DNA from: Penumbrarchaeum sp964445525
GTDB taxonomy: Archaea; Thermoplasmatota; Penumbrarchaeia; Penumbrarchaeales; Penumbrarchaeaceae
Reading direction: 5' to 3'
Assembly (NCBI GenBank): GCA_964445525.1
Contig: CAYULA010000013.1
Location: 1 to 64,000, forward strand
DNA: 64,000 nucleotides
Shown here: positions 55,041 to 63,676 of the stretch, in pieces
How positions within the stretch are numbered: position 1 is the stretch's first letter
Layout: each line of letters begins with the position of its first letter
The notes under the pieces: generated by a model
Databases searched by the model: none
Told to the model about the DNA's origin: nothing
What the model saw: the letters and a program-made list of their open reading frames with translations, nothing else
Position numbers and translations under genes: made by a program

Positions 55041-56999
55041 CTACACCACCTCGTCTATCATTCTGACTATCTGCTGTTTGGTGAAGTTCTTGTGAGTACA
55101 GGCGTTGGAGGGGCACGCCGATATGCAGGCCCCGCATCCGGCACAGAGAGCATCGTCCACTTCGGCTATTCCGGTCACCTCGTTGATGGTCCTGGCACTG
55201 TAGGCGCAAACCTCCACGCACACACCGCATCCGACACAGACCTCGGGATCCACCCAGGCTATGAGAGGATCGTTTTCAAGCTCGTCCCTGGTCAGGATTC
55301 CGAGGGCCCTGGATGCGGCTCCCGCCGCCTGGGAGACAGAATCCGAGATATCCTTGGGACCCTGCGCGCATCCCGCGATGTAAATGCCATTGGTGAAGGT
55401 GTCCACGGGTCTAAGTTTGGGATGGGCCTCCAGAAGGAAGCCGTCCCCGCTTCTTGAAAGTCCCAGTATTCTGGAGAATTCCTCGGAATCCGCCCTGGGA
55501 ACCATTGCGGGAACCAGAACCACGAGTTCCGTTCCGATCTCGAAGAGCTTGTTGGTGGTGGTATCGAAAACATCGATGGTTATTCCGTCCGTATTTACCC
55601 TGACCTCGGAGGGCCTACCCCGGAAGAATCCTACCCCCTTTCCCCTGATCTTCCTGTAGAACTCCTCGTAACCCTTGCCGAAGGATCTGATATCGGTGTA
55701 GCAGACGTTGATCTCGGTATCGCAATCCAGTTTCTCCCTGAGAAGATAAACGTGTTTCAGGGCCGACATGCAACCTATCCTGCAGCACCAGGTACATTCG
55801 TTCTCGTCCCTTGATCCGGCGCAGAGAATGAAAGTGACGGATTCGGGAGCCTCTCCGTTCGACGGGAGAACCACATTGCCTCCCGTCGGTCCGGAGGAGC
55901 TTATCAACCTCTCCAGTTCCATGGTGGTTATAACATTCCGGGACCTGGTGTAACCGTATTCGTGGAGCCTGTTCCCGTCCAGAAGATCGTAACCGGTGGC
56001 CGCAATAATGCTTCCCACGTTGAGTTCTATCTCCTCATCCTTCTGGGTGAAGTCGATTGCGTTTGCCTCACAGGCTTCCTGGCAAAGAGGCCCGTCACCA
56101 CATTTTCCGAATCTGAGCATGAGACAGTGATCCGGGTCAACGGTTGCCTTCAATGGTATGGCCTGGGGAAACGAGATGTAGGCTGCGGACCTGTTCCCCA
56201 GACCGAAATTGAAGGTGTCGGGTACATGTCCTTTGAGCCTGCAGGCGGAAGCGCAGTCGTTGCATCCGGTGCATTTGTCCACGTCCACGAACCTGGCTTT
56301 CCTGTTAACCTTCACCTTGTAATTTCCTACGCTTCCCTCAACGGAGACAACCTCCGAGTAGGTCAGAAGATCTATGTTGGGGTGGTTCTTGACATCCATC
56401 ATCTTCGGTGTGAGAATACAGGAAGAACAGTCAAGCGTTGGGAAGGTCTTGTCAAGCTGGGCCATTCTACCCCCGATTGTCGGAAGCTTCTCCACCAGGT
56501 GAACCTTGAATCCCGAATCCGCTATCTCAAGTGCCGTCTGGATACCTGCAATTCCACCTCCGATGACAAGAGCTTCATGGGTCACGGGGGTCCTGGATTT
56601 CTCCAGTGATTCGAGAAGGCCCGCCTTGGCTACCGCTGCGGAAACGAGCTTTTTCGCCTTTTCCGTGGCCTCGACGGGATCCTCATGGGCCCAGGAGCAC
56701 TGCTCCCTTATGTTGGTGATCTCCACGTTGTACGGATTCATACCTCCGTCCTCTGCCACTCCTCTGAAAGTATGCTCGTGCATTCTGGGAGAGCAGCTGG
56801 CCACGACTATTCCATCCAGGTTGTGTTCACTGATGGAATCCTTGATCAGCTTGGCACCCGGGTCGGAACACATGTACTTGTATTCCTTGGAAACAACCAC
56901 CCCGGGAAGCTTGGAAGCATATTCGGCCACCTTTTCAACATCCACCTTGGAGGCTATGTTGACACCACAGTGGCAAACGAAAACCCCCAGCCTCTTCAT
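55041..56999 (-). CDS. hdrA: Heterodisulfide reductase subunit A (canonical HdrA flavoprotein)
   Basis: 652 residues, normal HdrA length. It begins with the HdrA N-terminal domain (LGVFVCHCGVNIASKVDVEK), then an FAD motif (EALVIGGGIAGIQTAL), LDKTFPTLDCSSCIL, ferredoxin motifs (CTGCNDCASACR; CGDGPLCQEACEAN), LCAGSRDE/CTWCCRIGC and a C-terminal double ferredoxin (CVGCGVCVEVCAYSA; CAGCGACISACPSNAC). HdrA is the flavin centre that splits or merges electron pairs in HdrABC complexes. The start overlaps hdrB by 4 bp. The NuoE fusion follows with no gap. Confidence 0.92.
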   Translation of the reverse strand: MKRLGVFVCHCGVNIASKVDVEKVAEYASKLPGVVVSKEYKYMCSDPGAKLIKDSISEHNLDGIVVASCSPRMHEHTFRGVAEDGGMNPYNVEITNIREQCSWAHEDPVEATEKAKKLVSAAVAKAGLLESLEKSRTPVTHEALVIGGGIAGIQTALEIADSGFKVHLVEKLPTIGGRMAQLDKTFPTLDCSSCILTPKMMDVKNHPNIDLLTYSEVVSVEGSVGNYKVKVNRKARFVDVDKCTGCNDCASACRLKGHVPDTFNFGLGNRSAAYISFPQAIPLKATVDPDHCLMLRFGKCGDGPLCQEACEANAIDFTQKDEEIELNVGSIIAATGYDLLDGNRLHEYGYTRSRNVITTMELERLISSSGPTGGNVVLPSNGEAPESVTFILCAGSRDENECTWCCRIGCMSALKHVYLLREKLDCDTEINVCYTDIRSFGKGYEEFYRKIRGKGVGFFRGRPSEVRVNTDGITIDVFDTTTNKLFEIGTELVVLVPAMVPRADSEEFSRILGLSRSGDGFLLEAHPKLRPVDTFTNGIYIAGCAQGPKDISDSVSQAAGAASRALGILTRDELENDPLIAWVDPEVCVGCGVCVEVCAYSARTINEVTGIAEVDDALCAGCGACISACPSNACTHKNFTKQQIVRMIDEVV

Positions 57000-57877
57000 G
57001 CTTCCACCTCCCCTTTCTTTTCCAGTATCTTATCAACAGGGCTCTTGTTGAGCTCCAGTCCGAGCTCCTCCTGATCGATACCGAAAGCCAGGCCCATCAG
57101 CTGTGTCAGGTAGAAGACCGGTACATTCAGTTTGGCACCCACCGTTTCCCCCGCCTTTTTCTGCCTGGAATCATACATCTTGTGACACCAGGGACAGGCA
57201 AGAGACATTGCGTCGAATTCCTGATCCTGTATAGCCTTCAGTTTCTGGCCTGTCTTGGTCAGGGAGGTTTCGGGATGGACCGGGAGAAGGGGACCTCCGC
57301 AGCAATCCAGCTTCTCGGCGTAATCCGTGGTTGTGGCTCCGAGAACATCCAGAATCTTCTCCATCTTCCGGGGATTCTCCGGATCGTCTGGTCTGCCAAG
57401 CTCCGAGGGCCTGTGGGTGTGGCACCCGTAATGAGTGGCGAAGTTGAGATCCTTCAATGGAGTCTTCACTTTCTCCCTTATGGCATCCAGACCAACCTGA
57501 TCATGCAACAGATCAACAAGATGATAGATGTTCGAGGTTCCCCTGTATTCAAGTCCTTCGGAGTTCAATTTGCCGTTTATCCTCTCCCTCATCTTGGGAT
57601 CCGTATCCATTATCCTTTTCGATTCGGTGAGGGCCAGATGACACATGGGACATGGTGAGAATATGTCAAGTCCCTCCTTCTCGCAGACCGCGATATTCCT
57701 GGCAGAGAGGGTAAGTGTCATCATTTGGCTGATGGATTTCAGAGGCTCTCCGCAGCAGGAGAGGTCCTCCAAATCAACGATCTCCACACCCACCATGGGA
57801 AGGACCTTCTTGAGAGAGATCTCGTAGCCGTACTGTTCGGTGGGCATCATGCATCCGGGAAAAAGTGCCAGTTTCAT
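56996..57877 (-). CDS. hdrB: Heterodisulfide reductase subunit B (HdrB)
   Basis: 293 residues from ATG 57877 (MKLALFPGCMMP, the conserved HdrB start); the open frame begins 33 bp upstream. Two CCG domains are visible: LSCCGEPLKS with CPMCH, and HYGCHTHRPSE, LDCCGGPLLP with ACPWCHKM. In methanogen HdrB these cysteines hold two noncubane [4Fe-4S] clusters that reduce the CoM-S-S-CoB disulfide. With no methanogenesis genes here, the natural substrate is unknown, and another disulfide or thiol acceptor is possible. It is the only HdrB in the window and overlaps hdrA by 4 bp. Confidence 0.92.
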   Translation of the reverse strand: MKLALFPGCMMPTEQYGYEISLKKVLPMVGVEIVDLEDLSCCGEPLKSISQMMTLTLSARNIAVCEKEGLDIFSPCPMCHLALTESKRIMDTDPKMRERINGKLNSEGLEYRGTSNIYHLVDLLHDQVGLDAIREKVKTPLKDLNFATHYGCHTHRPSELGRPDDPENPRKMEKILDVLGATTTDYAEKLDCCGGPLLPVHPETSLTKTGQKLKAIQDQEFDAMSLACPWCHKMYDSRQKKAGETVGAKLNVPVFYLTQLMGLAFGIDQEELGLELNKSPVDKILEKKGEVEA

Positions 57878-57890
57878 CTGAAAAATCCCC

Positions 57891-58418
57891 CTACGGCTTC
57901 TCCATTGCAACCGTCATTACCGTGGCCTGAAACTTTGCCGGGTCTTTGGGCTTGGAGCAGGGTGAAAGACCAAGGTCCTCTCTTTTTCGTGTATCACCGG
58001 ACCTCGTGGTTACTGTTTGAACCTCCTGCATCAGACCCATCCCCATCACGGACTGCATCATGGCGGTGAAGTCTCCCGGAACCTGTTTTCCGCTGGCAAC
58101 CGCCAGGTTCTTCAAGGTGAACAGGATGTTCACAGGGGCAACCTTCTGGGGGCACCTCTGCTTGCATTTGAAGCAGCTCATGCAGGTCCAGATGATATCG
58201 GAATTGATCATCTCATCGATCAAACCCCTTTTCAGCAAGGCTACTATCCTGTGCGGTTCCAGTTCCAGTAATTTATGGGCCTCGCATCCGGAGGTGCACT
58301 TGGCGCACTGGAAGCAGTAATCCGAGACCTCCTCCGTGAGCTTTCGAAGCCTCTCGTTTATCTCCTGCCTCTCGGCCGCCTGCGCCTCCGCCATGGAGGT
58401 CAGATCAGTTATGCTCAT
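57891..58418 (-). CDS. hdrC: Heterodisulfide reductase subunit C (HdrC)
   Basis: 175 residues, soluble HdrC. Two canonical [4Fe-4S] motifs are CFQCAKCTSGCE (about 35-46) and CMSCFKCKQRCPQ (about 79-91), with regular cysteine spacing in contrast to the tandem HdrC downstream in the operon. It lacks the b-type cytochrome partner of HdrDE systems, so it belongs to a soluble HdrABC. It follows etfA by 47 bp, the longest gap in the run, and could have an internal promoter. Confidence 0.9.
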   Translation of the reverse strand: MSITDLTSMAEAQAAERQEINERLRKLTEEVSDYCFQCAKCTSGCEAHKLLELEPHRIVALLKRGLIDEMINSDIIWTCMSCFKCKQRCPQKVAPVNILFTLKNLAVASGKQVPGDFTAMMQSVMGMGLMQEVQTVTTRSGDTRKREDLGLSPCSKPKDPAKFQATVMTVAMEKP

Positions 58419-58465
58419 GTAATTCCCCGTGTTGATGATTTCGGATCATTGATGGATCCAGGACC

Positions 58466-59419
58466 TCATTTCTTGGCATTTATCGCATCTATGAGTTTTG
58501 GAAGGACCTTGTACAAATCCCCCACTATGCCGTAATCGGCCGAATTGAAAATGGGCGCATCGGGATCCTTGTTTATGGCAACGATTATGCCGGAATCCCT
58601 CATGCCCGCAACATGCTGTATCTGTCCCGATATTCCGCAGGCAACGTACAGCTTGGGTTTGACCTTGTGTCCGGATAGACCGATCCAATGGTCCTCCGAG
58701 AGCCACTTGAGGTCAGCTGCGATCGGCCTGGAGCATCCAAGTGTTACGCCGTTCAATGTTCCTGCCAGATTTTCAATGAGCTTCAGGTCGTCGCTGCTCT
58801 TGAAACCCCTGCCGCAGGAGACGATTATCTCTGCATCTTCCACGTTTGCCCCCTCGGATTTCATGGCCTGGACATCAAGGATCTTTGAAGGGTGCTCGGA
58901 GGGGGATGCATCAGATTCCACTATCTCCCCCGATCTGGAGGCATCCTCTTCAAGCGGATCGAAGGTCTTTGGAGGAACTGTCAATATGGCGGGAGCCGAT
59001 GTGAACATCTCCCTGGATACCGCATTTCCGCTGTAAACAACCCTCTCAACAACAACATTTTCTCCTTCCAATTCAATTTTGTTCACCTCGGAAGCGGATC
59101 CCGCATCCATCTTCGCTGCCAGTCTGGGTGCGAGTTCCTTCCCGTACTTGGTGGAAGAGATCAAAACCATTGACGGATTCTCCTGCTTTATGGCGTTTTC
59201 AAGTATGTCCGCGATCTCCTCGGCCTTGGGATTTGCCATATCGGCAGCGGCAACAATGACCTTGTCGGCTCCGTACTTGATGTACTTCTCCGCGGTTGTT
59301 TTACCTTCGGGGCCTGTTATAAGGGCTGTCAGCTTTGCTCCCTTGGCATCGGCGAGCTCCCTGCCCTTGGAAAGTAGCCCGAGTCCGTTCTTTTCCATAT
59401 CAGAGTAGATCATTACCAT
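58466..59419 (-). CDS. etfA: Electron transfer flavoprotein alpha subunit
   Basis: 317 residues. The C-terminal FAD domain is clear: CGRGFKSSDDLKLIENLAG, GCSRPIAADLKWLSEDHWIGLSGHKV, PKLYVACGISGQIQHVAGM, IVAINKDPDAPIFNSADYGIVGD. ETF takes electrons from acyl-CoA dehydrogenase flavin. It is 5 bp downstream of etfB and is followed by hdrC. No membrane ETF oxidoreductase (DUF224/FixX type) is present in the window, so HdrABC, encoded next, is the probable acceptor (inference). Confidence 0.93.
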   Translation of the reverse strand: MVMIYSDMEKNGLGLLSKGRELADAKGAKLTALITGPEGKTTAEKYIKYGADKVIVAAADMANPKAEEIADILENAIKQENPSMVLISSTKYGKELAPRLAAKMDAGSASEVNKIELEGENVVVERVVYSGNAVSREMFTSAPAILTVPPKTFDPLEEDASRSGEIVESDASPSEHPSKILDVQAMKSEGANVEDAEIIVSCGRGFKSSDDLKLIENLAGTLNGVTLGCSRPIAADLKWLSEDHWIGLSGHKVKPKLYVACGISGQIQHVAGMRDSGIIVAINKDPDAPIFNSADYGIVGDLYKVLPKLIDAINAKK

Positions 59420-59424
59420 TCATA

Positions 59425-60189
59425 TCACCCCAGAACTCCGTCCTTGGCAAGTTTGTCCGCAAGTTCGTTCACGGCCTCGTCCAGATCATCCTTGAAGACT
59501 ATGTTCTTCCTCTCCATGGCCATTCCGTTGATGTCCACAACCTTCAATTTGGGTTCCTCACCGTCCATAGCGACATCGGCAAGCGACCATTCGTTTATCG
59601 GCTTGTTGGCAGACCCCAGGATCTGCATGAGGCTCGGGAGTCTCGGTTCGTTTATCTCCTTGGTAACGGTAACCACCACAGGATAGGTCGATTCGGTCTT
59701 GACCATCTTGTCTCCCATGTTCCTTTCAGCGACTATTTTCTCACCGTCGGCCTCCACCTTGAAAGCATAGGTTATCTGCGGAAGGTTCAGGCTCCCGGCG
59801 ATCCTCGGACCTATCTGTCCGGAAAACATGTCAATGGAGGCTTCCCCGCATAGAACGAGATCCACATCTCCTAATTTCTCAATTCCCTTTGCCAGTATCT
59901 TCCCGATCAGATGATAATCCGGATTCTCCGGAGGCGGTATTATCACTCCCTCGTCTGCGCCCATTGCAAGGAGTTCCTTTACCTTCTCTCTTGCATCCGG
60001 GGGGCCGACGGTCATGATGGTTATCTTTCCACCAACTTTTTCCTTTATCCTGATGGCCTCCTCCACAGCGTTCTTGTCGATATCGCTGATTTTTTTCGGG
60101 ATACCTTCCAGAACGGGTTTGTTCGTGGAGGGATTGACCTTGATCTCTCCCACATCCACTACTTGCTTGGCACACACCACTATGTTCAT
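59425..60189 (-). CDS. etfB: Electron transfer flavoprotein beta subunit
   Basis: 254 residues from ATG 60189 (MNIVVCAKQVVDVGEIKVNP); a GTG three codons upstream is possible. Family motifs include the KQV...NP start, NAVEEAIRIKEK, ITIMTVGP, LLAMGADEGVII, LVLCGEASIDMFSGQIGPRIAGSL and the NEPRLPSL signature of ETF beta. Whether it is a bifurcating ETF (with FAD in the beta subunit instead of AMP) cannot be decided safely by eye. It lies between the acyl-CoA synthetase and etfA with gaps of 15 bp and 5 bp. Confidence 0.93.
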   Translation of the reverse strand: MNIVVCAKQVVDVGEIKVNPSTNKPVLEGIPKKISDIDKNAVEEAIRIKEKVGGKITIMTVGPPDAREKVKELLAMGADEGVIIPPPENPDYHLIGKILAKGIEKLGDVDLVLCGEASIDMFSGQIGPRIAGSLNLPQITYAFKVEADGEKIVAERNMGDKMVKTESTYPVVVTVTKEINEPRLPSLMQILGSANKPINEWSLADVAMDGEEPKLKVVDINGMAMERKNIVFKDDLDEAVNELADKLAKDGVLG

Positions 60190-60204
60190 TTCTCTCACTC
60201 CGGA

Positions 60205-61833
60205 TCATTTCTTTCCTTTTGTCTCCCACTCTTGTTCTCTGAGAAGCTTACGCTTTATCTTACCTGATTGCGTCTTTGGTAATTCCTTTACAAAATCAAT
60301 CTCTCTCGGATACTTGTAGGGTGCAGCATTGGCCTTCATGAACTTCTGAATATCCTTTAAAAGCTCTTCTCCGCCCTCGTATCCTTCATTGAGTATTACA
60401 TAGGCTTTCACTATGACTCCCCTCATCTCATCGGGACTGGATACAACAGCGGCTTCCATCACGGCAGGGTGTTCGATAAGTGTGGATTCCACCTCGAAAG
60501 GCGATACCCTGTATCCCGCTGTCATTATCAGATCGTCTCCTCTTGCCGAGAACCAGTAGTATCCCTCCTTGTCAATGAAAAGGGTGTCTCCCGTGAGATA
60601 CCAGCCGTTCTTGAAGCATTTTTCAGTCTTTTCCGGCTTGTTCCAGTATTCCAGAAATAGACCTGGATCGTCGGCGCTTACGGCAAGGGTTCCCAGTTCT
60701 CCCTGCGGGACGGGTTGTCCTTCCTCGTTGACCACAGCGCATTTGTGTCCTGGCTGAGGTCTGCCGCAGGAACCCGGTTTGATCTCCATACCCGGAATAT
60801 TTGAGAGATAGACCATGCATTCGGTCATTCCTATTCCGTCGTAGATCTGTATCCCGAGCTTCCTCTTCCACTCGGCTATCACCTCGGGATTCAGGGGTTC
60901 TCCAGCGCTTATGCAATGTCTCAGTGTCGAGAGGTCCCATCTCTTTTCGAAATCCTCAACCGTTAGGAACATCCTGTAACCGGTTGGAACACAGGCGAGA
61001 TTGGTTACCTGGTATCTCTCCAACAGATCGAACCATTTCTCGGCAGAGAACCTGCCTTCGTAAAGAAGGACCGAGGCCCCGTGTCTCCACGCGTAAATGA
61101 AGGCATTACCCAGTGGATATATCCAGCTCAATGCACCTGTGTGGGCCACGATGTCATCGGGTTTGAAAGCCTGCCAGTAATGGGCATTGGGATCGTTGCC
61201 TATCGCCCATCTGTGTGCATGAACAGCTCCCTTTGGCATACCCGTTGTTCCGCTTGTGTAGCAGAAGAAAGCCATATCCTCCGCTTTGGTTCTTTCCAGT
61301 TCGAGATATCTTGAAGCTTTCTCCAGGCTGTCATAGAATGACACCTGATCACCTTCGGCCTCCCCCACGATCATAACATGTTTGAGGGTGGGGCAGTTCC
61401 CTTTGATATCGTTAACCTCTTTTACATAATCAGGCGTGGTTATGACAAGCACAGCTGATGAATCCTGTATCCTGTATTCCACTTCCTTGGCCTTGAACAT
61501 GACCGAACTCGGTATGGGAACCGCTCCGATCTTCACCCCGGCCAGAAAGATCATCTGGAACTCCGGAATATTCGGAAGCCTGATCAGGAACCTGTCTCCT
61601 TTCTTGAGACCAAGGTCTCTCAAGACATTACCCATCCTGTTGGAAAGGGTTGACATCTCCCAGAATGTGTATTTTCGCTTTTCGCCGTTCTCATGCTCCC
61701 AGTAGAGGGCCACCTTGTTCTTCTTGCAAGGATCCTCAAGATGCTTGTCTACGGTATCATATCCCATGTTGTAGTACTCGGATATGTCCCACTTCCAGTT
61801 CTCGTATTCCTTCCAGTAATCAAAATCCCCCAC
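60205..61833 (-). CDS. AMP-forming acyl-CoA synthetase of the ETF/Hdr operon
   Basis: 542 residues. ANL motifs: CYTSGTTGMPKGAVHAH, IYDGIGMTE, YLTGDTLFIDKEGYYWFSARGDDLIMTAGYRVSP, and the C-terminal lysine in SGKIKRKLL. It resembles the ACSM/medium-chain group and the paralogue at 32529-34178. It follows the acyl-CoA dehydrogenase gene by 20 bp, which indicates that it makes the CoA ester that the dehydrogenase oxidises, perhaps a short or branched fatty acid from amino-acid degradation (inference). In reverse it could release acid. Confidence 0.9.
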   Translation of the reverse strand: MGDFDYWKEYENWKWDISEYYNMGYDTVDKHLEDPCKKNKVALYWEHENGEKRKYTFWEMSTLSNRMGNVLRDLGLKKGDRFLIRLPNIPEFQMIFLAGVKIGAVPIPSSVMFKAKEVEYRIQDSSAVLVITTPDYVKEVNDIKGNCPTLKHVMIVGEAEGDQVSFYDSLEKASRYLELERTKAEDMAFFCYTSGTTGMPKGAVHAHRWAIGNDPNAHYWQAFKPDDIVAHTGALSWIYPLGNAFIYAWRHGASVLLYEGRFSAEKWFDLLERYQVTNLACVPTGYRMFLTVEDFEKRWDLSTLRHCISAGEPLNPEVIAEWKRKLGIQIYDGIGMTECMVYLSNIPGMEIKPGSCGRPQPGHKCAVVNEEGQPVPQGELGTLAVSADDPGLFLEYWNKPEKTEKCFKNGWYLTGDTLFIDKEGYYWFSARGDDLIMTAGYRVSPFEVESTLIEHPAVMEAAVVSSPDEMRGVIVKAYVILNEGYEGGEELLKDIQKFMKANAAPYKYPREIDFVKELPKTQSGKIKRKLLREQEWETKGKK

Positions 61834-61853
61834 TCTTTTTCCCCCTGTTCATA

Positions 61854-63005
61854 TCATTTCAGAAGGGCTCCCGAGATCACCATCTTCATGACCTCCGAGG
61901 TCCCCTCGTAAATTCCGGTGATCCTCGCATCCCTGTAGAGTCTCTCCACGGGATATTCCTTGGTATAACCGTATCCGCCGTGGATCTGTATTGCTTTGTT
62001 TGTGACATCGACAGCGGTCTCGGCGGCGAACAGCTTTGCCATGGCCGCGTCCTTGCTGATCCTTCTTCCCTGATCCTTGTGGTAGGCAGCATTCAGAACC
62101 AGATATCTGGCAGCCTCAATGCTTGTCGCCATCTCAGAGAGCATCCACTGTATTGCCTGGAATTTTGCGATGGGCCTTCCGAACTGCTGCCTGCTTTTGG
62201 AATATTCCACGGATTCATCCAGGGCCGCTTGAGCTATCCCGACAGCTTGAGCGGCGATGCCTATCCTGCCTCCGTCAAGCGTACTGAGAGCTATCTTGAA
62301 ACCGTCTCCCTCTTTTCCCAGGAGATTCTCCTTTGGAACCTCCATGTCCTCGAATACGAGTTCGGAGGTGAGGGAGGCGTTGATTCCGATCTTATCGAAT
62401 ATGCCTCCCACGCTGAATCCCTTGAAATCGCTCTCAACTATGAAGGCGCTGATACCTTTGGGCCCCAGCTCCTTGTTCGTAACGGCAAATGCGATAATAA
62501 TTCCTGCCTTGGGTCCGCTGGTGATAAAGGTCTTGGTACCATTGATGATGTACTTGTCTCCCTTCAGTTCCGCGGTGCTCTGCATCGCACCGAGGTCCGA
62601 TCCCGCGTTCGGTTCGGTTCCTCCGAAAGCCCCGATCTTCTCTCCTTTTGCAAGGATGGGCAGGTATTTTTTCTTCTGTTCCTCTGTTCCGTATGTCATG
62701 ATCGGCCATGAAGCCAGGGAATTGTGGACCGAGGTAACCACGCCCGTGGAAGCACAGGCCCGGGATATCTCCTCTATTACCGTTGCATAGGTAACGTTAT
62801 CCAGTCCCGCTCCGCCGTATTCCTGCGGAATGATGGTCCCCAAAATTCCAAGCTGGGCCATCTTTTTCAGAGCGAGTTCGGGATACTCTTCCTTCTCGTC
62901 GAGTTCGGCAGCCTTGGGCTTTACCTCCTTCTCGGCGAATTCCCTCACCATGTTCTTGATCATTCTCTGTTGTTCGTTGAGTTCGAGAATCATGCGCCGG
63001 CTCAT
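61854..63005 (-). CDS. acd: Acyl-CoA dehydrogenase (short/medium-chain type)
   Basis: 383 residues, full length; an in-frame ATG at 62993 is an alternative start. The catalytic base is the glutamate in IYEGTSEV (E367 in this numbering), the position used in short- and medium-chain enzymes. FAD-binding landmarks are FGGTEPNAGSDLGAM, FITSGPKAGII and the QIHGGYGYTKEYPVERLYRD segment. It oxidises acyl-CoA to 2-enoyl-CoA and gives electrons to ETF. It is the first gene of the long minus-strand run; an AT-rich TATA-like stretch lies at about 63013-63024, giving a short or absent leader. Confidence 0.92.
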   Translation of the reverse strand: MSRRMILELNEQQRMIKNMVREFAEKEVKPKAAELDEKEEYPELALKKMAQLGILGTIIPQEYGGAGLDNVTYATVIEEISRACASTGVVTSVHNSLASWPIMTYGTEEQKKKYLPILAKGEKIGAFGGTEPNAGSDLGAMQSTAELKGDKYIINGTKTFITSGPKAGIIIAFAVTNKELGPKGISAFIVESDFKGFSVGGIFDKIGINASLTSELVFEDMEVPKENLLGKEGDGFKIALSTLDGGRIGIAAQAVGIAQAALDESVEYSKSRQQFGRPIAKFQAIQWMLSEMATSIEAARYLVLNAAYHKDQGRRISKDAAMAKLFAAETAVDVTNKAIQIHGGYGYTKEYPVERLYRDARITGIYEGTSEVMKMVISGALLK

Positions 63006-63135
63006 CGGGATTGAAAAAAATAAAGGTTTCTATGGACGTTGTTACAGGAGCTGGATAATTTGTACTAAGATATGACAGGCAGTTAATGTTGTCTAAGAAA
63101 GTAATAAATCGAATATGACACTTAGGGGCTCAGCC

Positions 63136-63660
63136 ATGTCCTTCGAAAGAGGTTATGTCCAGGTATACACCGGAGACGGAAAGGGAAAAACCACAGCTTC
63201 CCTGGGCCTGGGTCTGAGAGCAGCAGGCGACGGATGCAGGGTCATCATGATCCAGTTCATGAAAGGGAGGAGGTACAGCGAGATAGATTCCGTTGGTTTC
63301 CTTCCCGGATTCGAGATAGAACAGCACGGCAGGGATGAGTTCGTTTCCAAGGAGGACCCCGAAGTGGTGGACAGGGAACTGGCCTCAAAAGGATTCGAGC
63401 GGGCCAGAGAGGTCATTTTGAAGGGCGAACATGATCTCGTGATCCTCGATGAGGTCAACGTCGCAATGGATTATGAATTGGTTTCCGTTGATGATATGAT
63501 AGAACTGATCGAGAAGAAACCGATACGTATGGAACTTGTACTCACCGGCAGGTATGCTCCCGAAAGGATAATTGATATTGCAGACCTTGTAACGGAGATG
63601 AGGGAAGTAAAACATTTCTATCAGCGTGGTGTGGCTGCGAGAAAGGGTATTGAATTTTGA
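63136..63660 (+). CDS. cobO: Corrinoid adenosyltransferase (CobO/CobA/BtuR type)
   Basis: 174 residues from ATG 63136, which gives the usual family start (MSFERGYVQVYTGDGKGKTT); the open frame starts 21 bp upstream. The P-loop GDGKGKTTAS, MIQFMKG, DLVILDEVNVAM and the ELVLTGRYAPERIIDIADLVTEM motif identify the family. It transfers the adenosyl group of ATP to cob(I)alamin. A TATA-like AATAAAT (about 63100-63107) implies a very short leader. The next gene, methylmalonyl-CoA mutase, needs exactly this cofactor. Confidence 0.9.
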   Translation: MSFERGYVQVYTGDGKGKTTASLGLGLRAAGDGCRVIMIQFMKGRRYSEIDSVGFLPGFEIEQHGRDEFVSKEDPEVVDRELASKGFERAREVILKGEHDLVILDEVNVAMDYELVSVDDMIELIEKKPIRMELVLTGRYAPERIIDIADLVTEMREVKHFYQRGVAARKGIEF

Positions 63661-63676
63661 AAGGGGAAGTGTTGGC

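Noticed and set aside
40960..58418. Methanogenesis operon (Mvh-Hdr)
   Set aside because: No mcr, mtr or methyltransferase genes are present; the neighbours are acyl-CoA and ETF genes, so a CoM-S-S-CoB substrate is not assumed.
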